Shown piece after piece: positions 15,305 through 24,723 of a DNA stretch of 64,000 nucleotides. The position numbers were made by a program, and so were the translations under genes. The notes under the pieces are model-generated. The model made no database searches and was not told the DNA's origin. It saw only the letters and a list, made by a program, of their open reading frames with translations. How positions within the stretch are numbered: the first letter of the stretch is position 1; every line of letters begins with the position of its first letter. The stretch comes from Patescibacteria group bacterium (GTDB taxonomy: Bacteria > Patescibacteriota > Minisyncoccia > Phycocordibacterales > BOKC01), in assembly GCA_016860785.1 (NCBI GenBank), contig BOKC01000002.1:1-64000 (forward strand). Reading direction: 5' to 3'.

Positions 15305-16186
15305 ATGAAGGAGTTCAACAGGATCCTGGTTTTGATCTCGGCATTCCTTGCGGCGATCGTTTCGCCGCAGGTAGATCCGCCTACGCGGGACGCAGTCGTG
15401 GCAGAAGTACTGCCTACTGCCGTAGAGATCGCGGAGCGGTTCCGCGACAAGGTCAACTCTGCCGAGAAGAAGATCGTGATCGAGATGACGGAAGACGTCA
15501 CCTACTACGAGATGAATCTTCAAGACAGTCAGGTTGGAGAGAGAGATCCTGAGGCGGCCATTCGCCAGGCACTTGTGGCTGGCGAACACCACCGTGTTCA
15601 GATTCTCACCACGATGACTATGACCCCTACAAGTTTGGTGTCGGAAATCTTCCGGCACGACATCTCCGACCAACCGGTTACTATCGTTCGTCTCACGGAG
15701 GACAAGAGTACCAGTTTGGTTGTTGGGGTGGCGGAGGTGGTTCAGCCTGATGGGAGCACAAAGACCAAACGCTTCAATCTGTCCGGCCTCTGCGATGAGG
15801 ATTGGATGGAGTCGGCCAGTTTGGAACTAGGTAATCCTGCAACGTCTGGACTGCCTGTTTCCTGCGGGGCCAACATTGAAGCATGGCTTTTCTGGAGAAA
15901 CTGTTGGGCTAACGATCTTGCCCAGCAAATCTCCAAAGGAGAGGTCCAGGAAGATGTTTTGAATGGCCGAAAGGTCTACAAGGTTGTCAACCGGCACTAC
16001 AAGTTTGAAGAAGAAGATGAGAAGGGGCGCCTGGATTTCTACTATGGCGCCAATACTTACTTCCTTGATGTCGATACCGGTCTGCTGACCAGAAAGGACA
16101 ATATCAGAATTCACAATCGGGTTGGACAGTTTCAGTCTGGTCTTTCAACTACTCGGACGTACAAGTGGGAATTGGTTCGTCGATGA
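15305..16186 (+). CDS. GC-rich putative secreted protein
   Basis: The 293-residue protein starts after AAGGAGACACGC, a strong ribosome-binding site. Residues about 5-20 (FNRILVLISAFLAAIVS) form a short export signal. The mature part is mixed alpha/beta with NGRKVYKVVNRHYKF and YFLDVDTGLLTRKDNIRI, a pattern a little like LolA/LppX-type envelope proteins, but I cannot assign it. Codon use is clearly GC-richer than in glyA or argS. The next gene, 27 bases on, is also GC-rich and secreted, so the two probably form one operon under the 15212-15238 promoter. Confidence 0.7.
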   Translation: MKEFNRILVLISAFLAAIVSPQVDPPTRDAVVAEVLPTAVEIAERFRDKVNSAEKKIVIEMTEDVTYYEMNLQDSQVGERDPEAAIRQALVAGEHHRVQILTTMTMTPTSLVSEIFRHDISDQPVTIVRLTEDKSTSLVVGVAEVVQPDGSTKTKRFNLSGLCDEDWMESASLELGNPATSGLPVSCGANIEAWLFWRNCWANDLAQQISKGEVQEDVLNGRKVYKVVNRHYKFEEEDEKGRLDFYYGANTYFLDVDTGLLTRKDNIRIHNRVGQFQSGLSTTRTYKWELVRR

Positions 16187-16213
16187 ATACCTCCCCAACC
16201 CAAGGAGTAGAAC

Positions 16214-16804
16214 ATGAAGTGCAAACATGTGTTGTACACCCTCGCTCTGATGGTCGCTTTCGTTTTCTTCCCGGCCAATCTCATGGCTCAACCGGTTGTT
16301 CGGCAGATGGTTCCGGATGTTCGGGACGAGCTTCCCATCGGAGACCTCTTCTACATCGCCTACTCGAGCGCCGATGGTGACCGCAAAATCATCGTGCACT
16401 ACGATGGAGACAGAATGACAGTTGTCGTCGATGGTACGACTTTTGTCATCAAGCAGGAGTTCATCCTCACTGAGAACTGGATCGAGTTTGAAGCGGTGAC
16501 TCCTCTTTCCTCTGACGAGAACAACGGGGTTGACCACATCTCCGGCTTTCTCGCCATGAGGCACGGCCGGCCGGTCCTCGGACTGGCCATCCAGTTCTCC
16601 GATGGAGAACTCTTTGTCGGGAGAGCTACCCAGCTTTTCATGGCAGAGGGCATGGTGTCCATCGTGGTCATGGACAAATGCGAGTGCAAAGATCGCATTG
16701 GGTTCTGCAATCGACCGGTTGATTGTGAAAAGAACCTGTCCTGCAGCGCAGACACCTCGGTCTGCATTCTCGTCAAACCGACGATCCAAATCGTCTACTA
16801 CTGA
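16214..16804 (+). CDS. GC-rich secreted cysteine-rich protein
   Basis: The 196-residue protein begins with a textbook signal peptide, HVLYTLALMVAFVFFPANLMAQ, probably cut after AQ. The mature domain is beta-rich, and the C-terminal 45 residues hold six cysteines (KCECK, GFC, VDC, LSC, SVC) suited to three disulfides. The start follows AAGGAGTAGAAC. It shares an operon and base composition with the gene before it, and a strong terminator follows. No family is recognised. Confidence 0.7.
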   Translation: MKCKHVLYTLALMVAFVFFPANLMAQPVVRQMVPDVRDELPIGDLFYIAYSSADGDRKIIVHYDGDRMTVVVDGTTFVIKQEFILTENWIEFEAVTPLSSDENNGVDHISGFLAMRHGRPVLGLAIQFSDGELFVGRATQLFMAEGMVSIVVMDKCECKDRIGFCNRPVDCEKNLSCSADTSVCILVKPTIQIVYY

Positions 16805-16825
16805 TCCTCTCTCTCGTTCACCCTC

Positions 16826-16866
16826 AGGGCGTCTTGACCACCTGGTCTCGGCGCCCTTTTTCTTTT
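16826..16866 (+). terminator. Rho-independent terminator
   Basis: AGGGCG...CGCCCT with an inner ACC/GGT stem is followed by a long T-rich tract, closing the GC-rich operon. Confidence 0.85.
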
Positions 16867-16896
16867 TAATACCAATCAAGATATAATTTCTAGGTT

Positions 16897-17328
16897 ATGG
16901 ATAAACCGATTTTTAAAATAAAAATTTTGAATTCCGAGGCCAAAATTCCGTCTTACGCTCATCCGGGCGATATTGGTTTGGATTTGTATTCGCTGGAAGA
17001 CAAAATTTTAAAACCAGGTGAGCGATATATTTTCTTTTTGGGTTTCGCTATAGAATTTCCGGAAGGTTTTGGAGCTATTGTTCACGACAAAGGCAGTATT
17101 TCCAAAGCCGGACTTCATGTGATGGGCGGGGTTTATGATGCTGGCTATCGTGGGGAATACAACGTTTGTTTGATAAATTTTGGGCACGAATCTTATACAA
17201 TAGAAAAGGGCGACAAAATCGCTCAGCTGATTGTTCATCCGGTGGTTTTTGCCAGTTTTGAGAAAGTTGATGAGCTTTCGTCTTCCAGTCGTGGCGAAGG
17301 TCGGTGGGGTAGTACGGGGAGGAAATAG
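16897..17328 (+). CDS. dut: dUTP diphosphatase
   Basis: The 143-residue trimeric dUTPase hydrolyses dUTP to dUMP, feeding ThyA. All five motifs are visible: AHPGDIGLDLYS, DKGSISKAGL (a variant of the usual RSS/RSG), GGVYDAGYRGEY, KGDKIAQLIV and the C-terminal RGEGRWGSTG. A TATAAT box (16882-16887) ends 9 nt before the ATG, so the message is nearly leaderless. The stop codon is the first TAG of a TAGGG-type tandem repeat. Confidence 0.93.
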   Translation: MDKPIFKIKILNSEAKIPSYAHPGDIGLDLYSLEDKILKPGERYIFFLGFAIEFPEGFGAIVHDKGSISKAGLHVMGGVYDAGYRGEYNVCLINFGHESYTIEKGDKIAQLIVHPVVFASFEKVDELSSSSRGEGRWGSTGRK

Positions 17329-17367
17329 GGTCTAGGGTATAGGGTGTAGCCAATAGGGTTTAGGGAA
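17326..17367 (+). repeat. TAGGG-type degenerate tandem repeat
   Basis: Seven near-copies of (C/A)TAGGGT fill the gap between dut and argS. It includes the 13-mer TAGCCAATAGGGT (17347-17359), which occurs again at 41192-41204, 55516-55528 and, inverted, at 35474-35486. The repeat supplies the dut stop codon. Confidence 0.75.
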
Positions 17368-17373
17368 ATACAA

Positions 17374-19053
17374 ATGAAAGAAAAGCTGGAAAATTTAATA
17401 AAAGAAGCTCTGGAAAGTTTTGGAGTTAAAGATCCAAAGATAGAGCTTGAGCATCCTACTGAAATTTCTCATGGAGATTTTTCTTCAAACGTTTCTTTGG
17501 TTTATGCAAAAGACTTGAATAAAAATCCGCGTGAGATTGCCGAAAAACTACTACCATATATGATAGCGTCAAAACCTAAGGAAATTGAAAAAATTGAAAT
17601 TGCTGGGCCGGGGTTTATAAATTTTTATTTAGCAAAAGAATTTTTTGTAGAGGAAATAAAGAAAATTTTAAAAGAAGGTGATAAGTGGGGCAGGAATAAA
17701 ATTTTGGCCGGCCGGAAAATAATAATTGAGCACACCCAGCCAAATCCTTTTAAAGAATTTCACATTGGCCACTTAGTAAACAACATTGTTGGCGAGGCGG
17801 TCTCACGTTTGCTCGAAGCCGAAGCCCCGAAGCTTAAATGTGTGACTTATCACGGCGATGTCGGGCTTCATGTGGCTAAAGCGATTTGGGCAATTATTGA
17901 TAAAAACTTTGACTATTCACAATTAACTATTCACGACCTCGGAAAGTTTTATGCAGAAGGTGATAGGGCTTATGAAGGTGATGAGGTCGCCAAGAAAGAA
18001 ATTGTTGAAATAAACAAAAAAATTTACGACGAATCTGATCCGGAAATAAATAAAATTTACAAAAAAGGCCGAGAATTGTCGCTCCAGCATTTTGAGGAAA
18101 TTTATACTCGACTTGGAAGTAGGTTTGACGGTCACTTTTTTGAAAGCCAAGCCGGAGAAATAGGTAAAAAATTGGTTGAAAAAAATCCAGATATTTTTGA
18201 AAAAAGTGACAACGCGATAATTTTCCCAGAAGAAAAATCCGGCCTCCACACACGAGTTTTTATAAATTCAGAAGGTCTGCCGACATACGAAGCCAAAGAT
18301 TTGGGACTGATTGAACTCAAGCGTAAATTTTTTAAATTTGACCGGTCAATTACCGTAACCGATGTTGAGCAGGCCGAATATTACAAGGTCGTGATGAAGG
18401 CGGCCGAATTCGTTTTTCCGGATTTAAACGGCAAGATAGAGCATCTTTCGCACGGCCGTCTACGTCTTCCGGAAGGCCGGATGTCTTCTAGGACCGGCAG
18501 TATCATTTCCGGCGAATGGCTTTTGAATGAACTTCAAAAAATGGCGCTTGAAAAGATGAAAGATCGGCAAATCGAAAAGAAAGAAGAGGTTGCTGATCAG
18601 ATTGCGGTGGCCGCTTTGAAATATTCAATTTTGAAACAAGCTCTTGGCCGGAACATTGTCTTTGATTTTGAAAAATCACTTTCATTTGAAGGTGATTCTG
18701 GACCATATTTGCAGTATTCGGCTGTGCGGGCGAAGTCGGTTTTGGAAAAAGCGCGAACAGAAAAAGTAAAAGCTGGTGTCAAAAGAGGAGGGGAGAATGT
18801 GAACGATGTTGAAAAACTGCTGTACAGATTTCCGAGCGTGGTAGAAGTTGCGGCAAGAAATTTTGCACCGCAAAAGCTGGTCACATATTTGATCGAGCTG
18901 GCCGGAGCGTTCAACAGTTTTTACGCCAAAGAAAAAATTGTTGATCTCGTCGACCAAAACTCTCCTTACAAAATCGCCCTAACTGAAGCTTTTCTCATCA
19001 CCCTTACAAACAGCCTTAATCTCTTAGGTATAAAGGTGCCGGAGAGGATGTGA
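17374..19053 (+). CDS. argS: Arginyl-tRNA synthetase
   Basis: The 559-residue class Ia synthetase has an N-terminal Add1-like domain. The HIGH-type motif is in NPFKEFHIGHLVNN, followed by HGDVGLHVAKAIW, GLPTYEAKDLGL and TDVEQAEYYKVV. The MSSRTG motif replaces KMSKS, as is usual for ArgRS. The C-terminal anticodon domain starts near QYSAVRAKSVL. The length and order match bacterial ArgRS. Confidence 0.96.
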   Translation: MKEKLENLIKEALESFGVKDPKIELEHPTEISHGDFSSNVSLVYAKDLNKNPREIAEKLLPYMIASKPKEIEKIEIAGPGFINFYLAKEFFVEEIKKILKEGDKWGRNKILAGRKIIIEHTQPNPFKEFHIGHLVNNIVGEAVSRLLEAEAPKLKCVTYHGDVGLHVAKAIWAIIDKNFDYSQLTIHDLGKFYAEGDRAYEGDEVAKKEIVEINKKIYDESDPEINKIYKKGRELSLQHFEEIYTRLGSRFDGHFFESQAGEIGKKLVEKNPDIFEKSDNAIIFPEEKSGLHTRVFINSEGLPTYEAKDLGLIELKRKFFKFDRSITVTDVEQAEYYKVVMKAAEFVFPDLNGKIEHLSHGRLRLPEGRMSSRTGSIISGEWLLNELQKMALEKMKDRQIEKKEEVADQIAVAALKYSILKQALGRNIVFDFEKSLSFEGDSGPYLQYSAVRAKSVLEKARTEKVKAGVKRGGENVNDVEKLLYRFPSVVEVAARNFAPQKLVTYLIELAGAFNSFYAKEKIVDLVDQNSPYKIALTEAFLITLTNSLNLLGIKVPERM

Positions 19054-19096
19054 TATATTTTTGTGCTTTTTATCAGCTAAATAACTAATAATTAAC

Positions 19097-20452
19097 ATGA
19101 AAAATATGAAAAATTTAGTGTTCGCGATATTCATTTTTTCACTTCTCTTTTTTTCTGCCACAAGTGCTTACGCTGAAGAGCAGACCGTTCAGAATCCGCT
19201 ACAATCATTTTTCAGCGCAATAATAAATTATCTGTCGGGCTTAGAACAATCAGCGCAAGTTGTCTCGTCTAAACCTAAGTCAACCGCTTTAATTTCCACT
19301 AAACAAAATTTAAATAATATTTTGTCTGCAGAAGATAATGATTTATTAAACGAACTTGATTCAAAACAAATCTCCGGAACTTGCGGCTCAACTCTTTTGC
19401 CAATAGGGGTTAAGGGTCAGACAGTAAAGTGTGACGGCCAAAAGTGGGTCGCCAACAGTTTTTTGAGGAATTTGGAATTTGATACAAACGATGTGATTCA
19501 CATAGGAGATGACTGGTTACCACCCATTCCTATTATGCTGGGAGCCATCTCTACGGAAGAATTTGATGGTCCGGATGGCCCAGAAACAGCTACGGCAATT
19601 TACGGGTACAGTAAAAATCCTTTTTTCGCTGGGGCGGGAATAAAAGGGGTTAGTGAATTTGGAAAAGGAATAATGGGTTCTAGTCAACTTGGGACAGGAG
19701 TTTTTGGCATTAGTAGTAGCGGAGACGGAGTTGTTTCTGTTGGTGGTTTTAGACAATATTCAAGTCGAGACAGTAGTTTTGAGGGTAATGTCGGTATCGG
19801 AACAGAAAATCCGCAAAAAAGACTCCATGTTGCCCAAAGTGGAGAGAGCGCCATACTTCTTACTAACGACAACAGTGGCCACCTTGCCACCGACGGTTTG
19901 TTTGTCGGAATGAATAACAACCAATTGAACTCTACTATTTGGAACTTTGAAAATGGTTACCTTCGTTTTGGAACTAACAACACGGAAAGGATGAGAATCA
20001 CCTCTACCGGCGGAGGAAATATTGGGATTGGGACAACAAATCCTGAGACTCTTTTACACCTCTTTAGACCCGATGGATATACGATTGTTTCTATAGAAGC
20101 AGGTGGTAATAAGGAGTCATCTTTAGTTTATTTTAAAAATCGCGAGGGGACTTGGCAGGTTGGCAATGATGGCACAAGAGACGCTTCGTTTGTTATTTCT
20201 GACGGTATCAATCAAATTCCAAATTTCTTAATGACCAAATCCGGCAATGTCGGAATCGGCACGGCTGATCCGAGCGCAAAATTGCAGGTAAACGGCGGGG
20301 TAAAAATTTTATCAGAAGAATCCAGACTATCATGCAATGTATCTCAAAGAGGAACTTTTTGGTTTACTCAAGGCGCGTCGGGAGTTAAGGATTCTGCGGA
20401 AGTCTGCGCTAAGGACGCCTCAAATAATTATGCTTGGCGGACTCTTTATTAA
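19097..20452 (+). CDS. Secreted protein with NVGIGTxxP repeats
   Basis: The 451-residue exported protein has an N-terminal signal peptide (LVFAIFIFSLLFFSATSAYA). Three repeats of the form G(N)(V/I)GIGTxxPxxxLH occur (NVGIGTENPQKRLHV, NIGIGTTNPETLLHL, NVGIGTADPSAKLQV). These repeats are typical of fibre-like, beta-helical surface or phage-tail-type proteins and often form trimeric stalks. The C-terminus (SCNVSQRGTFWFTQGASGVKDSAEVC) is a small two-cysteine domain. It is probably a cell-surface adhesin or appendage subunit; partner unknown. Confidence 0.75.
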   Translation: MKNMKNLVFAIFIFSLLFFSATSAYAEEQTVQNPLQSFFSAIINYLSGLEQSAQVVSSKPKSTALISTKQNLNNILSAEDNDLLNELDSKQISGTCGSTLLPIGVKGQTVKCDGQKWVANSFLRNLEFDTNDVIHIGDDWLPPIPIMLGAISTEEFDGPDGPETATAIYGYSKNPFFAGAGIKGVSEFGKGIMGSSQLGTGVFGISSSGDGVVSVGGFRQYSSRDSSFEGNVGIGTENPQKRLHVAQSGESAILLTNDNSGHLATDGLFVGMNNNQLNSTIWNFENGYLRFGTNNTERMRITSTGGGNIGIGTTNPETLLHLFRPDGYTIVSIEAGGNKESSLVYFKNREGTWQVGNDGTRDASFVISDGINQIPNFLMTKSGNVGIGTADPSAKLQVNGGVKILSEESRLSCNVSQRGTFWFTQGASGVKDSAEVCAKDASNNYAWRTLY

Positions 20453-20576
20453 ATTCTAATTTTGACTTTTTAGGAACTTTGTATAGAGCGCCTGAATCCT
20501 TCGCCCCGCGCGTACTCGCGCGTGTCGTTTTCTTTTCCTAAACCCTATAACCTAATTATGCTAAAATCATCCTCAT

Positions 20577-23500
20577 ATGTCCGACGAGTCTAATAAAAAC
20601 CAGCTTTCCGAGAGAGAAGAAGAAATCCTGAAATTTTGGCAAGAAAACAAAATTTTTGAAAAAACACTTCAAAAACCTTCGCCAGAAGGCACTTTCATTT
20701 TTTATGACGGTCCACCTTTTGCGACAGGTTTGCCTCATTATGGTCACATTTTAGCTGGAACAATTAAGGACGTAATTCCTCGCTTCAAAACTATGCGAGG
20801 GTATCACGTGCCAAGAAGGTGGGGTTGGGATTGCCATGGCTTGCCGGTTGAAAATTTAATTGAACAGGAAATCGGTCTAAAAACCAAAAAAGACATTATT
20901 GATTATGGAATCCATAATTTCAACCAAAAAGCTTCGGATAGCGTTTTGCGTTATGCCGACGAGTGGCGCCAACAAGTCCCGCGCTTCGGCCGATTTGTTG
21001 ATATGGAAAAAGATTATCGAACAATGGATGCTTCTTATACTGAATCAGTTTGGTGGGCTTTTAAGACATTGTATAACAAGGGAATGGTTTATGAGGGTTT
21101 CAAGTCAATGCATCTTTGTCCGCGATGCGAAACTACTCTTTCCAATTTTGAAGTCGCGCAGGGCTACAAAGACATAACTGACATCTCTGTTACCGCAAAA
21201 TTTAAGGTAAAGAACCAAGATTTTTTCATTTTAGCTTGGACTACAACTCCATGGACGCTTCCAGGAAATGTTGCTCTGGCTGTAAATTCAGAAGTCGATT
21301 ATGTAAAAGTGAAGCTTGAAGACGGCGTATATGTTTTGGCCAAAGAAAGGTTGGGAGAAGTTTTAAACGACAAGCAATATGAAATCGTTGAAGAATTTAA
21401 GGGCGAGAAACTTATTGGTCTCGAATACGAGCCACTTTTCAACTACTACGTTAATGACAAAAATTTAAAAGGTAGAGAAAACAGCTGGAAAGTTTACGCT
21501 GATAATTTTGTGTCTCTTGAAGAGGGTACAGGCATTGTTCACATCGCGCCGGCTTTCGGTTCGGAAGACTATGAATTATCAAAAAGAGAAAATCTACCAT
21601 TTATTCAGCACGTCGACGTTACCGGTAAATTCAAACCGGAGGTTAAGGATTTTGCCGGCCTACTTGTGAAGCCCAAGGAAGACAGTCAGCGAACTGACAT
21701 CGAAATTATCAAAAACTTGGCGCATAAAGGACTTTTATTCTCAAAGAAAAAAGTGGTTCATTCATATCCGCACTGTTGGCGATGTGATACGCCACTTCTT
21801 AATTACGCATCTAGTTCTTGGTTTGTTGAGGTTTCGAAACACCGTGATAAGTTAGTCGCTGAAAACAAGAAAATAAAATGGGTGCCGGAAGAAGTTGGTA
21901 AATACCGATTTGGCAATTGGCTTGCGGATGCAAAAGATTGGTCAATTTCACGAAGCCGTTTTTGGGGCGCTCCGGTTCCGGTTTGGAAATGTGAAAAATG
22001 CGAGTTTAAAGAAATTGTCGGTTCGGTTGAAAAATTAAGCAGTAAGCTTCAATCCAAAAACAATTATATCTTGGTCCGCCATGGTGAGGCCGAGAGTAAT
22101 GCTAAAAACATAGTTAGTGGTAGACCGGAAAACCCGCACCATCTAACGGAGAGGGGTCGTCTGGAAGCCCAAAAAACCGCACAATCTTTGAAAGGAAAAA
22201 GAATTGACCTGGTTTTTTCTTCAGATTTTTTCCGAACCAAAGAAACTACAGAGATTATTGCTGAAGAATTAAATCTACCTTCTGAAAAAATCTTTTTTGA
22301 CAAAAGAATTAGAGAGATAGATTCTGGAGAATTTAATCTAAAACCGATTGAGGAGTATAGGAAATATTTTTCTTCAACTTTAGAGAAGGTAACCAAAAGG
22401 CCGAATGGTGGAGAGAATCTTTCTGATGTCAAAAAAAGAGTTTGTGATTTTCTTTCTGAAATGGAAAGAAGGTATGAAGGTAAAAACATTTTGATTGTTA
22501 CTCACGAATATCCGATTTGGATGATGGAAGCCGGCGCTTTGGGCTGGAGCGATAGTCAGTCTGTAGCAGAGAAGGATCTTCACGACGACTACGTAAAAAC
22601 CGGCGGATTTAAGGAGATAAAATATTTACCATTGCCGAGAAATGAAAATTTTGAACTCGAACTTCACAGACCTTTTATTGATGAAATAAAATTTCAGTGT
22701 AAATGTGGCGGGGAAATGAAAAGGGTGCCGGAAGTTTTTGATTGCTGGTTTGAATCCGGTTCAATGCCCTACGCTCAAAACCATTTTCCTTTTGAAAACC
22801 TTAAAACTTTCAATCCGCGGCCGGGAATTTTCAATCGGCCAGTAGGTTACCCGGCGGATTTTATTGCTGAAGGGTTGGATCAAACCCGCGGCTGGTTTTA
22901 TTCAATGTTAGTCTTGGGGACTTTGCTTTTTGGTAAGAGTCCTTATAAAGCTGTTGTAGTAAATGGCACGATTTTGGCTGAAGACGGACAAAAAATGTCC
23001 AAGCGATTAAAAAATTATCCAGATCCGATGGAAATCGTAAAAAAGTATGGGGCTGACGCAATGCGTTTGTATCTTTTAACATCGCCGGTTGTTCGTGGTC
23101 AGGATTTGAATTTTTCGGAAAAGGGTGTTCAGGAAGTAATGCAAAAAGTTTTGTTGCGACTTGGAAATGTTTTGCAATTTTATAAACTTTATGAAAAATC
23201 GGGCTTAAAAGTTCAAGGCCGGCCGGATTCTCCGAATGTTTTAGACATTTGGATTTTAGCTCGTTTAGATGAACTTCTTGAAGAAGTCACCCAATCTTTG
23301 GAAAGGTATGCGCTTGATCGGGCGACTCGCTCAATAACTGATTTTGTTGACGATCTTTCAACTTGGTATTTGCGGCGCTCGCGAGACAGATTTAAAAATG
23401 ATGAAAATAAGTCGGATAAAGACACAGCTTTGACGACAACTTATTTTGTTTTGGAGAATTTGTCGGTTATTATTGCGCCGTTTCTACCGTTTTTTGCCGA

Positions 23501-24047
23501 ATTAATTTATCAATCATTGAAGGAAAAATATGAAGGTGGTCCTGAAAGTGTTCACCTGAAAGATTGGCCTAAAAATATAACCCGATATACAAAATTCGAA
23601 ACAAAAATTTTAGAAGACATGAAAGAAGTTAGAAGAATTGTTTCTTTGGCGCTTGAACAGAGGGCGAAGGCGGGCCTGAAAGTTCGGCAACCCTTAGGGA
23701 AACTGGAAGTTAAAAGTTTGAAACTGCAAAATCAGGAAGAGCTAACAAATCTTGTAAAGGATGAGGTAAATGTGAAGGAAATAATTTTTACCGAGACTCT
23801 TTCAGAAGAGGTTTTACTTGATTCTAAAATTACTCCGGAACTTGAAAAAGAAGGTCGATTCCGAGATTTGGTTCGCCAGATTCAGGATCTAAGAAAGAAA
23901 AAAAACCTCAAACCGCAAGAGCAGGCTGAATTTATTTTTGATTCTAGCTTGAAAAATTCTCTAGGGGGATTGGAAAAGGAAATTTATAAGCAGACCAAGG
24001 TGAAAATTGAATTTGGCGAAGGTGGTATTAAATTGGAAGATTTATAA
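20577..24047 (+). CDS. ileS: Isoleucyl-tRNA synthetase with inserted histidine-phosphatase domain
   Basis: The 1156-residue class Ia synthetase has the HIGH motif in ATGLPHYGHILAG and the KMSKS motif as EDGQKMSKRLKN. The editing domain and the C-terminal anticodon domain are recognisable. At about residues 490-690, between the VGSVEKLSSKLQ segment and LELHRPFIDEIKF, lies a complete histidine-phosphatase (phosphoglycerate-mutase-like) domain. It has LVRHGEAESN (His502), SSDFFRTKETTEII, IREIDSGEF and ILIVTHEYP (His643), so the catalytic set looks intact. Flanking IleRS motifs are undisturbed. A TAAAAT box ends 9 nt before the ATG. The stop codon directly abuts the recO start. Confidence 0.95.
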   Translation: MSDESNKNQLSEREEEILKFWQENKIFEKTLQKPSPEGTFIFYDGPPFATGLPHYGHILAGTIKDVIPRFKTMRGYHVPRRWGWDCHGLPVENLIEQEIGLKTKKDIIDYGIHNFNQKASDSVLRYADEWRQQVPRFGRFVDMEKDYRTMDASYTESVWWAFKTLYNKGMVYEGFKSMHLCPRCETTLSNFEVAQGYKDITDISVTAKFKVKNQDFFILAWTTTPWTLPGNVALAVNSEVDYVKVKLEDGVYVLAKERLGEVLNDKQYEIVEEFKGEKLIGLEYEPLFNYYVNDKNLKGRENSWKVYADNFVSLEEGTGIVHIAPAFGSEDYELSKRENLPFIQHVDVTGKFKPEVKDFAGLLVKPKEDSQRTDIEIIKNLAHKGLLFSKKKVVHSYPHCWRCDTPLLNYASSSWFVEVSKHRDKLVAENKKIKWVPEEVGKYRFGNWLADAKDWSISRSRFWGAPVPVWKCEKCEFKEIVGSVEKLSSKLQSKNNYILVRHGEAESNAKNIVSGRPENPHHLTERGRLEAQKTAQSLKGKRIDLVFSSDFFRTKETTEIIAEELNLPSEKIFFDKRIREIDSGEFNLKPIEEYRKYFSSTLEKVTKRPNGGENLSDVKKRVCDFLSEMERRYEGKNILIVTHEYPIWMMEAGALGWSDSQSVAEKDLHDDYVKTGGFKEIKYLPLPRNENFELELHRPFIDEIKFQCKCGGEMKRVPEVFDCWFESGSMPYAQNHFPFENLKTFNPRPGIFNRPVGYPADFIAEGLDQTRGWFYSMLVLGTLLFGKSPYKAVVVNGTILAEDGQKMSKRLKNYPDPMEIVKKYGADAMRLYLLTSPVVRGQDLNFSEKGVQEVMQKVLLRLGNVLQFYKLYEKSGLKVQGRPDSPNVLDIWILARLDELLEEVTQSLERYALDRATRSITDFVDDLSTWYLRRSRDRFKNDENKSDKDTALTTTYFVLENLSVIIAPFLPFFAELIYQSLKEKYEGGPESVHLKDWPKNITRYTKFETKILEDMKEVRRIVSLALEQRAKAGLKVRQPLGKLEVKSLKLQNQEELTNLVKDEVNVKEIIFTETLSEEVLLDSKITPELEKEGRFRDLVRQIQDLRKKKNLKPQEQAEFIFDSSLKNSLGGLEKEIYKQTKVKIEFGEGGIKLEDL

Positions 24048-24641
24048 ATGTATCAAAAATATCATACTCTCGGCTTTGTTTTGGCAAATTTTAATTCAGG
24101 CGAAGCCAGTAAAATGTACAAAATCTTTACTCGCGATTTGGGCTTGATTTACGCCCGAGCGCAAAGCGCTCGGGCGCCCCACTCGAAACTCAAGTCGGCA
24201 TTGACTGATTATTCTGCCGGCAATTTTACCTTTATCAAGGGTAAGAATGGTTGGAAAATTACCGATGCTCTGTCGAATTTAAATCTCTATTTTGCTCTCC
24301 AAGCTGACGACAAATTTTATTTTATTGCTCGTTTTTTCACTCTTATTCAAAAACTTTTACCTGAAGATGAGCAGAATCAGATTTTTTTTGACTCAATCAA
24401 AAATGATATTAATTTTTTACTTTTCAACCCCTTGTCTTCCGAACAATTGAAAAATTTTGAGTGCATAGCGATTTTGCGCTCCCTAAATTTTCTGGGGTAT
24501 CTTGGAGACGACGGGCCTTGGCAAGTTTTTTTGCAAAAAGAAAATTTGTTACCGGAAGATTTGAAAATTTTTTCTTCGTGGAGGCGTGAAGCAGTGAAGG
24601 AAATAAACGCTTCTTTTAAGGCCAGCCAGCTTTTTAGTTAG
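24048..24641 (+). CDS. recO: DNA repair protein RecO
   Basis: The 197-residue RecO (OB-fold N-terminal domain, helical C-terminal part) starts directly after the ileS stop codon. MYQKYHTLGFVLANFNSGEASKMYKIFTRDLG is the typical beginning, and SKLKSALTDYS matches the usual SKLRGALEP segment. It mediates RecA loading on SSB-coated DNA; ssb and recA are also in this window. Between these segments a perfect 11-bp hairpin (24152-24176) encodes the extra AQSAR residues. The protein is shorter than E. coli RecO and has no zinc cysteines. Confidence 0.82.
   Translation: MYQKYHTLGFVLANFNSGEASKMYKIFTRDLGLIYARAQSARAPHSKLKSALTDYSAGNFTFIKGKNGWKITDALSNLNLYFALQADDKFYFIARFFTLIQKLLPEDEQNQIFFDSIKNDINFLLFNPLSSEQLKNFECIAILRSLNFLGYLGDDGPWQVFLQKENLLPEDLKIFSSWRREAVKEINASFKASQLFS
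24152..24176. repeat. Palindromic insertion within recO
   Basis: CGCCCGAGCGC-AAA-GCGCTCGGGCG is a perfect GC-rich stem-loop inside an AT-rich reading frame. It adds a few residues to a surface loop of RecO without a frameshift. Confidence 0.6.
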
Positions 24642-24723
24642 CTTAGTTTGGTAAAAAAGACAAACAATAATTTTGTAAAAACCGAGCGCTCTATTCTTAT
24701 ATTTATGTTAAAATCTTTTCTGT

